Origin: Longimicrobium terrae
Lineage (GTDB): Bacteria > Gemmatimonadota > Gemmatimonadetes > Longimicrobiales > Longimicrobiaceae
DNA length: 64,000 nt
Direction: 5' to 3'
NCBI RefSeq assembly: GCF_014202995.1
Contig: NZ_JACHIA010000005.1
Span: 124,001-188,000, forward strand
The notes under the pieces were generated by a model. It ran no database searches. It was not told the DNA's origin and was given only the letters and a program-made list of their open reading frames with translations. Position numbers and translations under genes: made by a program. Shown one piece after another: positions 56,667 through 64,000 of the stretch; within the stretch, counting starts at the first letter, position 1, and each line of letters begins with the position of its first letter.

Positions 56667-58271
56667 TCAGTCGCTCTCGAGCCGGGCGAGGTTGCCCCGG
56701 GCGATCACGGAACCGGCCTGGCCGGCGCGCCGGTACCAGGCCGCGGCTTTCCGGTGGTTCTCCGGAACCCCCAGGCCGCCGTCGTACAGGGCGCCGATGC
56801 TGTTCATGGCCTCGGCGGAGCCGAGTTCGGCTGCTTTGCGATACCACGCCATCGCCATCCCGTAGTCCTGGACGGTGCCCACGCCGTCCTGGTGGCTCCG
56901 GCCTACCGCCAGCATCCCGCGCCGTGATCCCGCGGCCGCGGCTGCGCGGTACCATTGGAGCGCGAGCGACGGGTCCCGCGGCACGGCCTGCCCGAACTGG
57001 TACATCGCTCCCAGATCGACCATGGCCTCGATGGAGCCAGCTTCGCGGGCCCTGCCGTACCACGCCAGCGCGTCGCGGTAACCGTCTTCCGTCATCCGCC
57101 GCGCGGCGAGGTGGCCCAGGCTGCGCATGGACTCCGCGTGGTGCAGCAAGGCGGCTTTTTGGAACCATTCCCTGGCCAGGTGCTCTCGCCGGTCGGTGCC
57201 CTGACCGGCGAGATACGCGTTGGCCAGCACGTACATCGCGTGCGGGTTGCGCTCCTTCACCGCACCGTCGTGCACCAGCCCGAATCCGATCCCGGGCTGC
57301 GAATCCACGCCGCGGCCGTTGAGGTACATGTAGCCCAGGCACCCCATGGCCTCGCCGTCTTTCGCGGCCACGCCACGCGCGAATGCCTCGGCCGCGGCCG
57401 TGTAGTTCCGGTCGTGGTACAGTGCCTTGCCGTCCGCCACGTCCTTTGCGGGTCCCCCGAGAGCGGCGGATGCCAGCGACATCGCGCCCTGACCGGGTGC
57501 GTGCGTCTTGACGTCCGTGGCGGAAACCGATCCGCAGGCAATGTCGGAGGCAGTAAGCTCCAGCGGGACGGGCGGCTCCCGGACCAGCCGCGCCGTCGTG
57601 ACTGCGCAGGCGAGGGCGGCGGCGGATGCAAAGGCGACAACGCGGGGACGGACCCGCGGAAGCGTTTTTACCAGGACAAGATCGGCGGCGTCTTTCTTCT
57701 CACCCAGCAGAATCTTCGGGTATTCGGACTCCAGTATCCCGTGTACCTGCAATGCCGTCAGCCCCTTGTCGAACGCCCTGCGAACCGAGTCGCCGTTCGC
57801 GATCGACTGATAGAACCGGCTGTTGAAGATGATGGCGGCGTCGTCGCTGATCTTGCTCGTGGTACCGATGGCGCATCCCACGATGTTCGCGATGGCCTGC
57901 GCGACATCGTGACTGGAGCACGCGGCGACGACTACCAGCCGCACCGGGCCTTTGTACTGCCTGAAAACCTTCGCGAGCGCCTCTGCATCCACGTTGTGAG
58001 GATGGAGCCCGTCCGCGTGCACGAACCTGAGGCCCTGCTTCCCGCCGTGCCCGCTGAAATGCACGATGCGCGCGTCCGCATGTTCCAGGAAATCCAGAAA
58101 GTCGTCCGCCCGCGCGGCACCGTGCGCCTCAAAATGGAGGCGATGTGCATGGCGCGCCTTTCTGACCTGTGTCTCGATCCGGTGCATCTCCTCGGCGATC
58201 TCCAAAGGCGCGCCGCCGGGCCGGGCGAGGATGGGGTCCGCCGAAAAGAACAGGACTTTGGTCTTTCGCAT
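56667..58271 (-). CDS. CHAT protease-like domain + TM + Sel1 repeats
   Basis: 534 aa from MRKTKVLFFSADPILARPGG. Residues 1-195 are a CHAT (caspase-like) domain: catalytic His in IVHFSGHGGKQG (about H75) and catalytic Cys in LVVVAACSSHD (about C118), followed by AIGTTSKISDDAAIIFNSRFYQSIANGDSV. One membrane helix (VVAFASAAALACAVTTARLV, about 211-230), a short linker with two Cys, then at least six Sel1 repeats (about 290-534; AMGCLGYMYLNGRGVD, AMVDLGAMYQFGQAVP, AMNSIGALYDGGLGVP). Topology implies a cytoplasmic protease and an extracytoplasmic or otherwise separated solenoid. CHAT proteases act in defence and stress signalling elsewhere; the role here is unknown. Confidence 0.92.
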   Translation of the reverse strand: MRKTKVLFFSADPILARPGGAPLEIAEEMHRIETQVRKARHAHRLHFEAHGAARADDFLDFLEHADARIVHFSGHGGKQGLRFVHADGLHPHNVDAEALAKVFRQYKGPVRLVVVAACSSHDVAQAIANIVGCAIGTTSKISDDAAIIFNSRFYQSIANGDSVRRAFDKGLTALQVHGILESEYPKILLGEKKDAADLVLVKTLPRVRPRVVAFASAAALACAVTTARLVREPPVPLELTASDIACGSVSATDVKTHAPGQGAMSLASAALGGPAKDVADGKALYHDRNYTAAAEAFARGVAAKDGEAMGCLGYMYLNGRGVDSQPGIGFGLVHDGAVKERNPHAMYVLANAYLAGQGTDRREHLAREWFQKAALLHHAESMRSLGHLAARRMTEDGYRDALAWYGRAREAGSIEAMVDLGAMYQFGQAVPRDPSLALQWYRAAAAAGSRRGMLAVGRSHQDGVGTVQDYGMAMAWYRKAAELGSAEAMNSIGALYDGGLGVPENHRKAAAWYRRAGQAGSVIARGNLARLESD

Positions 58272-58430
58272 GATGGACTCACACAAGGATTGAAGAACGC
58301 AACATTGATCATCAGACATACTGCAAATCAGCTGCACCACCAGCGCAAGCCAGCCCTAACTTCACCGGACTGCACGGACGCCGGTCCATCCACCGCTCCG
58401 ATCCCGGACGTATCTCGCTCTTCTTCTCCT

Positions 58431-58480
58431 CCTCCGTGACCTCCGTGCATCCCCCGTGACCTCCGTGTGAAACGGCAGTT
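58431..58480. repeat. R6 half-element
   Basis: CCTCCGTGACCTCCGTGCAT ... CCTCCGTGTGAAACGGCAGTT. The last ~41 bp are identical to the right arm of 8371-8603 (8563-8603). It lies between dinB and the CHAT gene, both on minus. Confidence 0.85.
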
Positions 58481-58516
58481 CCCTTTGCCGTTCATCCACA
58501 AAACACGGAGCGAGGA

Positions 58517-59806
58517 TCAGGACTCGGCTTCGGAGTCGCCTCGGCCGCGGTGCCGGTCCTTGGGGTCGCGGTTGGCGATGCGCGCTGGCACCAGCGTGCC
58601 GCGCCCGTACTTTCCGCGCAGCTTGTCCGACGCTTCCGCCAGCCGCCGGTCGCGCTCCGTTTCGCCGCTCCCTTCCACGTCGGCGAAAAGCTCCGGCTCC
58701 GCTTCCTGCTCCGGCCCCAGCTTGCTGACGCCCACGCCCAGCAGCCGGATTCCCCCCGCGCGCCGCGCCAGCAGTTCGCGGAACAGCTCCCGAGCCACGG
58801 CGTAGATCGCGCGGTCGCTTTCAATCGGCTCCGGCGCGGTGCGGCTGGCACTGCGGTCGGTGAAGTCGGCGTAGCGCACGCGCACGGTCACGGTGCGTGC
58901 CCGCAGCCCTTCCGCGCGCAGCGAGGCGCCCGTTTCCACGGCCAGCATCAGCAGCCGCGTTTCCAGCTCTTCGCGGTCGCTGATGTCCATGGGAAACGTG
59001 CGCTCGTGCGACACGGACTTCTGCGGCCCCCGGCGCGACACCCGTCCGCCGTCCTCGCCGCGCGCCAGGCGGTGCAGCCACGGCCCGCGCGAATCGCCCA
59101 CCCAGGAGACCACCGTCGCCAGGTCCTGCACGGCCAGGTCGCGCACCATGGTCACGCCGCGCCGCCGCAGCGACTCGGCGAGCGCGGGCCCCACGCCGGG
59201 GATGTCGGACACGGGAAAGCGCGCCATGAACTCCGCCTCGCCTCCCGGCGGCACGATGCACACGCCGAACGGCTTGTTCACCGACGCGGCGATCTTGGCC
59301 AGCGTGCGCCCCGTCGCCCCGCCGATGCTGATGCTGATGCCCGTGCGCTCCATCACCTCGCGCTGAATGCGCAGCGCGGTCTGCTCCAGCGGCTCGCCGT
59401 GGTACATCAGCTCCGTCCCGGTGAGGTCCAGGTAGAACTCGTCCACGCTGGCCGCCTCCACCACGGGGCTGAAGTCGTCCAGCACCGCCCGCACCTCCAC
59501 GTGCTTGCCGCGCACGACCTCGCCGGGGACGGGGGCGAAGACGGCGCCCGGGCACAGGCGCACGGCGGTGGCCATGGGCATGCCCGCGTGCACGCCGAAC
59601 GCGCGCGCCGCGTACGAGGCGCTGGTCACCACGCCGCGCCCCGTGGGGCTGCCGCCCACGATCACCAGCTCCGAGCGGCCCGCGCCCTCCGGGTCCGCCA
59701 ACATGGCGCAGCGCACGAAGTACGAGTCGCAGTCGGCCAGCAGAATGCGCGGTTCGCTCAAGACGCGGAGGCGGAAGCCGTTTTGTGAGGGGATGATGAG
59801 CGGCAC
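58517..59806 (-). CDS. dinB: DNA polymerase IV-like Y-family polymerase (DinB)
   Basis: 429 aa from a GTG at 59806; a TTG 15 codons later (LSEPRILLADCDSYF) is an alternative and would be closer to other DinB starts. Catalytic blocks: RILLADCDSYFVRC, GRGVVTSASYAARAFGVHAGMPM, EAASVDEFYLDLTGTE (Asp-Glu), then helix-hairpin-helix FPVSDIPGVGPALAESLRRRGV and the little-finger domain (ESVSHERTFPMDISDREEL-like). The C-terminal ~50 residues form an acidic, charged tail. It performs translesion synthesis. No SOS box was recognised upstream. Confidence 0.93.
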   Translation of the reverse strand: MPLIIPSQNGFRLRVLSEPRILLADCDSYFVRCAMLADPEGAGRSELVIVGGSPTGRGVVTSASYAARAFGVHAGMPMATAVRLCPGAVFAPVPGEVVRGKHVEVRAVLDDFSPVVEAASVDEFYLDLTGTELMYHGEPLEQTALRIQREVMERTGISISIGGATGRTLAKIAASVNKPFGVCIVPPGGEAEFMARFPVSDIPGVGPALAESLRRRGVTMVRDLAVQDLATVVSWVGDSRGPWLHRLARGEDGGRVSRRGPQKSVSHERTFPMDISDREELETRLLMLAVETGASLRAEGLRARTVTVRVRYADFTDRSASRTAPEPIESDRAIYAVARELFRELLARRAGGIRLLGVGVSKLGPEQEAEPELFADVEGSGETERDRRLAEASDKLRGKYGRGTLVPARIANRDPKDRHRGRGDSEAES

Positions 59807-59972
59807 CGGGCGGGGATGGTGCCGCGGCGCGCGACGAACAATAATGCGGGCGATGACGGAGCGGTATCGCCGCCCGTCCCCGCCTTCCTTCCCGCCCGTT
59901 CCCTGACGGAGCCGCGGCGGGCAACCCTCCCGCATCTACCGGCATCCCACTCGCCGGACCCGTGAGCGGACC

Positions 59973-60551
59973 ATGGACGATACCGACAACCACCTGATCC
60001 ACCAGGCCCGTCAGGGCGACGGCGGCGCCGTGCGCGCGCTGTACGAACGGCACGCCCAGCGGGTGTATGCCGTCGTAAAGCGGCTGGCCGGCCACGACGA
60101 CGCCCTGGCCGAAGACTGGGCGCAGGAAGCCTGGGTGCGCGCCATCCGCGCGCTTCCCACCTTTCGCGGCGATGCACGCTTCACCACGTGGCTGCACCGC
60201 ATCGCGGTGAACAGCGCGCTGCACGGCCGCCGCACCCGCATGCGCAAGGCGGGGCGCGAGACGGTGATGATGGACGACACGTTCTCCGTTCGCGCGGTGG
60301 CGGATACGTCCGTGCTCAAGATCCGTCTGGAGCGCGCGATGGAGCAGCTGCCCGAAGGGATGAGAAAGGTGCTGGTCCTGCACGACGTGGAGGGCTACAC
60401 CCACGAGGAAATCGGCGAGATGCTGGGCGTAACGGCCGGCACCTGCAAGAGCCAGCTCTTCAAGGCCCGCGCGCGCATGCGCAGGCTGCTGGCTCCGCGG
60501 CCCGCCGCAGATGAACCCGCGGAGGAGGAGATGGCCGCATGCGCCACCTGA
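59973..60551 (+). CDS. ECF-type RNA polymerase sigma factor
   Basis: 192 aa. Region 2: IHQARQGDGGAVRALYERHAQRVY, LAEDWAQEAWVRAIRALPTFRGDARFTTWLHRIAVNSAL. Region 4: MEQLPEGMRKVLVLHDVEGYTHEEIGEMLGVTAGTCKSQLFKARARMRRLL. Overlaps the next gene by 13 bp, which encodes its cognate zinc-binding anti-sigma factor. Confidence 0.96.
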   Translation: MDDTDNHLIHQARQGDGGAVRALYERHAQRVYAVVKRLAGHDDALAEDWAQEAWVRAIRALPTFRGDARFTTWLHRIAVNSALHGRRTRMRKAGRETVMMDDTFSVRAVADTSVLKIRLERAMEQLPEGMRKVLVLHDVEGYTHEEIGEMLGVTAGTCKSQLFKARARMRRLLAPRPAADEPAEEEMAACAT

Positions 60552-61411
60552 ACGACGAAGCGATCGCGCGGCTGGTGGACGAGCCCGCCGAGCCGCACGA
60601 GGCCCAGCACCTTCGCGAGTGCCTGGTCTGCCGGCGCGAGCTGATGGAGATGCGCGCGCAGACCACGGCCCTGGCCGAACTGGCGGACCCGCCGCTTCCC
60701 GCGGAGGCGTGGGACCGGCTGGAGGCGCGCCTGCGGGACGAGCGGCTGCTGGACGGCCCCGCGCCCGTGCGCCGCGGCTGGGTTCGCCTGCACGGGGTTC
60801 GCGCCGCCGCCGCCGTCGCCCTGTTCCTGCTGGGCGGCGCGGCGGGCGCGGCGCTGTGGAGTCGGCGCGGCGCTCCCTCGCCGCCGCTGGCGCTGATCCC
60901 GGCGCAGAACGCCACGCGCACCGCGCCGTCCCCGGCCGCTGAAGGGGAGGCGGATGGGGGTGCGGAACTGTTTGCTCCCGCTCCGGCACGCTCACTGATG
61001 AGCCCGGTTCCGTCCTCACCCGCGGGCGTCCGGCTGGTGTCCACCGCACAGCCGGAACCCGCCACCACGCGGATCCGCACGCCGGACCCGCGTCCCCGGG
61101 CGTCCGCGCCGCGGCCGGCGCCGGTGCGCGTCACGCGGCGGCAGGCGGAGCAGGCCGCGCGCGAACTGGTGCAGGCGCAGGCGGCGTACGTGGCGGCGCT
61201 GCAGCGCTATACCGACATCGCCGATCCCGCCTCGGGCAACGACGCCGATACGCGGATGGCCGCGCTGGACCAGCTGATCGAACTCACCGGCGCGGCGCTG
61301 GAGCGCACGCCGGAGGATCCGGTCATCAATGGATACCACCTGGCCGCCACGGCCGAGCGCGACCGCCTGCGCCGCGAGCAGGCCCGCGATGCCGAAACCA
61401 ACTGGTTCTGA
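60539..61411 (+). CDS. Membrane anti-sigma factor with zinc-finger domain
   Basis: 290 aa. The N-terminus has the zf-HC2/ASD zinc motif EAQHLRECLVC (HxxxCxxC) at about residues 22-30. One membrane helix (GVRAAAAVALFLLGGAAGAALW), then a Pro-rich periplasmic linker and a C-terminal coiled region (TRRQAEQAARELVQAQAAYVAALQRYTDIA). The topology is that of sigma-factor regulators that release the sigma factor upon an envelope signal. Confidence 0.92.
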   Translation: MRHLNDEAIARLVDEPAEPHEAQHLRECLVCRRELMEMRAQTTALAELADPPLPAEAWDRLEARLRDERLLDGPAPVRRGWVRLHGVRAAAAVALFLLGGAAGAALWSRRGAPSPPLALIPAQNATRTAPSPAAEGEADGGAELFAPAPARSLMSPVPSSPAGVRLVSTAQPEPATTRIRTPDPRPRASAPRPAPVRVTRRQAEQAARELVQAQAAYVAALQRYTDIADPASGNDADTRMAALDQLIELTGAALERTPEDPVINGYHLAATAERDRLRREQARDAETNWF

Positions 61412-61443
61412 TTCAACCTGTACGATTGGATGGAGACACACCC

Positions 61444-62835
61444 ATGAAGCTGCGTACCCTGGTTCTTCCACTGCTGGCCGCGATGCTTGCCTTTCCCGCC
61501 GCCGCGCGGGCGCAGAACGATTCCACCCCATCCCGCAGGCCGGGGATGCTGGGCTTTACCTTTGATGTCCGGACGCGGCAGACGTCGGACGCGCCCGCGC
61601 AGCACACGATCCGCGTGACCGACGTGCTGGCCGGCTCCGCGGCGGCCCGCGCGGGAATGCGGGAGGGCGACCTGATCGTGCAGGTGAACGGCGCGCCGGT
61701 CGCCGACGTGCCGCAGGCTTCCCCCCTGCTGCAGGTGAACGAGGGCGACGCGGTGCGCATCCGCGTGCGCCGCGTGGACGGCGAGCACGAGCTGCGGATG
61801 GTGGCCGGCGCGCGGCCCGCGTCGCAGCTGGCGGGGATGGCTCCGTCGGAGCGCCGCCGCGTCATCATCCGCGAGGGCGTGCCCGGGGCGCCCGGCGCGC
61901 CGATGCGGGAACGCCGCCGCGTGATCGTGCGGGGCGCGGATTCCCTGACCGGCACGCATGACGACGAAGTGCGCGAGATCATCATCGAACGCGATTCCCT
62001 GGTGCGCCGCGGGGAGCGCCGTCGTCTGGAGGTCACGGTCGACAGCGTGCGCGGGCGGCGGGGCGAGCTCCGCCGGACGATCGTCATCGACGGCGACACG
62101 GTGCCGCATGCACGCATGCACCCGTCCGTGGAACGCCGCGTGGTGGTCATCAACGGGGATACCGTGCGGGACGGCGAAGGCTTTACGATGACGGTGGATA
62201 CGCTCAGCTTTCCGGTGCAGTGGCTGGCGTCGCGGATGGACAGCCTGATCCGCGTGGTGCAGACGGACTCGTTCATTGCGTCGCGGCTGGATTCACTCAC
62301 CGTGGTGCTGCGCGACAGCCTGCCCCGGCTGCTGCAGTTCGGGCCGACCCAGCAGGCGTTGCGGGAACTGCCCGACATGCAGCGCCAGATCATCCGCCTG
62401 GGCGAGCAGACCAGCATGATCAACGTGGGGCCCTCCGCGCGGGCGTTCTTCATGGACGCGGGGCGGGCGGCGGCGGCCGGCGCCCAGCTGGCGGAGATGA
62501 ACGAGGGCCTCAGCCGCTACTTTGGCGGAACGAGCGAGGGCGTGCTGGTGCTGGAGGTGTCGCCGGGGAGCCCGGCGCGCCGCGCGGGGCTGGAAGCGGG
62601 CGACATCATCGTGGGCGTGGAGGGCGGGGTGGTGCAGCGTCCCGAGGACGTGCGCGCCGCGCTCACCCGCGACGAAGACGGCAGCATGATGCTGAACGTG
62701 GTGCGCCAGGGCCGCCGCCGCGAGATCACGCTGCAGTGGGACCCCCAGCGTGACTGGGTGCGCGTCCTTGCCCCGTCGACGGTGGAACTCGACATGGCCT
62801 CTCCCCACGCCCCGCCCTCGCCGCCGCGGCCCTGA
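61444..62835 (+). CDS. Secreted protein with two PDZ domains
   Basis: 463 aa with signal MKLRTLVLPLLAAMLAFPAAARAQ and GGAG ribosome site. The first PDZ (about 32-110) has MLGFTFDVRT, VLAGSAAARAGMREGDLIVQVNG; the second (about 355-440) has GVLVLEVSPGSPARRAGLEAGDIIVGVEGG. Between them is a charged, Arg/Glu-rich region with repeats such as GERRRLEVTVDSV and ERRVVVINGDTV. No protease domain is present, so it may serve as a regulator or adaptor in the sigma/anti-sigma system; it follows the anti-sigma gene by 32 bp. Confidence 0.9.
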   Translation: MKLRTLVLPLLAAMLAFPAAARAQNDSTPSRRPGMLGFTFDVRTRQTSDAPAQHTIRVTDVLAGSAAARAGMREGDLIVQVNGAPVADVPQASPLLQVNEGDAVRIRVRRVDGEHELRMVAGARPASQLAGMAPSERRRVIIREGVPGAPGAPMRERRRVIVRGADSLTGTHDDEVREIIIERDSLVRRGERRRLEVTVDSVRGRRGELRRTIVIDGDTVPHARMHPSVERRVVVINGDTVRDGEGFTMTVDTLSFPVQWLASRMDSLIRVVQTDSFIASRLDSLTVVLRDSLPRLLQFGPTQQALRELPDMQRQIIRLGEQTSMINVGPSARAFFMDAGRAAAAGAQLAEMNEGLSRYFGGTSEGVLVLEVSPGSPARRAGLEAGDIIVGVEGGVVQRPEDVRAALTRDEDGSMMLNVVRQGRRREITLQWDPQRDWVRVLAPSTVELDMASPHAPPSPPRP

Positions 62836-62853
62836 GCGGACGGGCAGGATGAC

Positions 62854-62889
62854 AAAGGGCCCGCTCTCCGGATGGAGGGCGGGCCCTTT
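62854..62889 (+). terminator. Intrinsic terminator
   Basis: AAAGGGCCCGCTCTCC pairs with GGAGGGCGGGCCCTTT around a GGAT loop, with a single mismatch. It ends the sigma/anti-sigma/PDZ transcript. Confidence 0.9.
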
Positions 62890-62996
62890 CTGCTTATGTT
62901 GATCACCATCGCTTGGCCAGGCAGCCGGGCTTGTCATCCAGAGACACGCCGTGTTGACCAGGACCGGTCAGATGACGCGGCCGTCGGCCAGGCGGA

Positions 62997-64000
62997 TCAG
63001 CGGCGGCGGATGACGGTGGGGGCGTGGGCCAGCAGCCGCGCGAGCGTCTGCCGCTCCGCGCGATAGGCGGGGTTGAAGTCCGCGCGGGGCGCCACGCGGG
63101 CGGGCGCGGCGGCGTAGGCCATCGCCATCGCGGGATCGACCGGCTGGCCCTTGCGACGCACTTCGTAGTGCAGGTGCGGCCCCGTCGCCAGCCCCGACAT
63201 CCCCGTATACCCGATGACGTCGCCCTGCCGCACCGGCTGCCACGGCCGCACGGAGACGGCGGAAAGGTGGGCGTAGCGGGTGGCGTACCCGTTGGGGTGC
63301 TGGATCTCGATCAGGTTGCCGTACCCGCCGCGCGGGGCGGCGTAGGAAACACTTCCATCCGCCGTGGCGTGAACCGGGGTGCCGTACGCCGCGGCGTAGT
63401 CCGTTCCCGTGTGCGGCAGCACGCGCCCCAGCAGCGGGTGCATGCGGTTCATGCGAAAGGGCGAAGTGACGCGCAACGTGGGAAGCGGGCCGGCCCAGGT
63501 CTGCGGGTCCAGCGACTCCCCCGCGTCGCCGTAGTAGCCGGGCTGCTCGGCCTGATCCACGAGGTAGACGGTGTGCAGCCCACCGCCCACGGCCGCCTGC
63601 GCAGCCAGCACCTGGATGGAGCGCGTGGTGCCGTCCGGCCGCCGCGTGCGCTCATACGCCACCTTGAGCCGCCCGCCCGTCTTGAGCGCGCCGTCCTGGA
63701 GGATGGGGACGAAGATCTTGTCCAGGTGCCGCCCCACCATCTCGCGTTCCGCGTCCGTCAGGTCGCTGGCGATGACCCGCAGCGCCTCGCCGAAGGTGCC
63801 GCGCGCGAATCCGCCGATGAGCAGCGTATCCGTGGTGACGGGAATCGCGTGCATGGGCGGCAGCGTGGCCAGTTCCTGCTCGGCTTCGCGCGGCTCGGCG
63901 GGGAGCGCGGCGGCACCAATGCCCAGCACCGCCGCCGCCGCGACGGCAACGACGAGCGGAGACGGCCGCCAGGGCCGCCGCGTGCTGCTGGGAAATGCGC
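62997..64000 (-). CDS. M23-family peptidase, 5' part beyond window (partial)
   Basis: 334 codons remain open to the window edge, so the start is outside. The upstream residues (PLVVAVAAAAVLGIGAAALPA) form a signal anchor. After ~130 residues of an OapA/Csd3-like region (RVIASDLTDAEREMVGRHLDKIFVPIL), the LytM/M23 domain begins: TGTDYAAAYGTPVHATADG (zinc Asp), GYGNLIEIQHPNGYATRYAHLS and the HxH motif GPHLHYEVRRKG. Cleaves peptidoglycan cross-bridges. A putative GTG start at 63929 would cut into the hydrophobic anchor and is less likely. Confidence 0.92.
   Translation of the reverse strand, partial: AFPSSTRRPWRPSPLVVAVAAAAVLGIGAAALPAEPREAEQELATLPPMHAIPVTTDTLLIGGFARGTFGEALRVIASDLTDAEREMVGRHLDKIFVPILQDGALKTGGRLKVAYERTRRPDGTTRSIQVLAAQAAVGGGLHTVYLVDQAEQPGYYGDAGESLDPQTWAGPLPTLRVTSPFRMNRMHPLLGRVLPHTGTDYAAAYGTPVHATADGSVSYAAPRGGYGNLIEIQHPNGYATRYAHLSAVSVRPWQPVRQGDVIGYTGMSGLATGPHLHYEVRRKGQPVDPAMAMAYAAAPARVAPRADFNPAYRAERQTLARLLAHAPTVIRRR

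Overview
The window is 64 kb of very GC-rich, gene-dense chromosome. Third codon positions are strongly G/C, GTG starts are common, and stop/start overlaps (ATGA, GTGA, TGATG) are frequent. The gene content suggests a Gram-negative, environmental, probably aerobic heterotroph: beta-barrel outer-membrane proteins, lipoproteins, a BTAD/SARP-type regulator with TPRs, a DR2241-type protein and many secreted PPC-domain proteins. Gemmatimonadota (Longimicrobium-like) is my best guess. No rRNA, tRNA or other phylogenetic marker was seen, so this is inference. I found no transposase, integrase, phage gene or CRISPR array.

Layout. 0-1.5 kb: the end of an unidentified gene, a PRMT-like methyltransferase with a PqqD-like tail, and a convergent small ORF with a lasso-type leader motif. 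1.9-8.2 kb (minus): six secreted proteins built from PPC domains, a related four-cysteine domain, and Sel1 repeats. 8.7-17.7 kb (plus): a membrane-anchored BTAD/TPR regulator, a PAP2 phosphatase coupled to a PlsC acyltransferase, a rifampin-phosphotransferase/PEP-synthase-like dikinase and an excalibur protein. 17.9-23.7 kb: a MerR/TipAS regulator, a DUF1843-type peptide with a radical SAM/SPASM maturase, and a lytic transglycosylase. 23.8-26.7 kb (minus): a 7Fe ferredoxin and a cbiX - DR2241 - hydrolase operon. 27-39.9 kb: an exported glycine-zipper protein, an EamA transporter, a FAD/Rieske oxidoreductase coupled to a HAD phosphatase, a PafA-like phosphatase flanked by long inverted repeats, GlsB, DUF1835 and DUF445 proteins, then an amidase coupled to a quinone oxidoreductase. 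40-47 kb: cobB coupled to a VTT membrane protein, a lipoprotein, a DUF433/PIN pair coupled to a polysaccharide deacetylase, and an M1 aminopeptidase. 47.2-50.9 kb: divergently arranged higBA and a three-gene LigD-like polymerase/ligase operon. 51-54 kb: three beta-barrel proteins. 54-64 kb: VOC, SPFH and PAS proteins, a CHAT-TM-Sel1 protein, a DinB polymerase, an ECF sigma/anti-sigma/PDZ operon and an M23 peptidase running off the end.

Intergenic DNA is unusually rich in dispersed palindromic repeats. I grouped them into six families: R1 to R5, and the large hairpin family R6. Several are combined into composite blocks. The genes most likely to act together are the PRMT-PqqD/lasso-like pair, the DUF1843/rSAM pair, the PPC/Cys4 cluster, the LigD-like operon, higBA, and the ECF regulatory operon.
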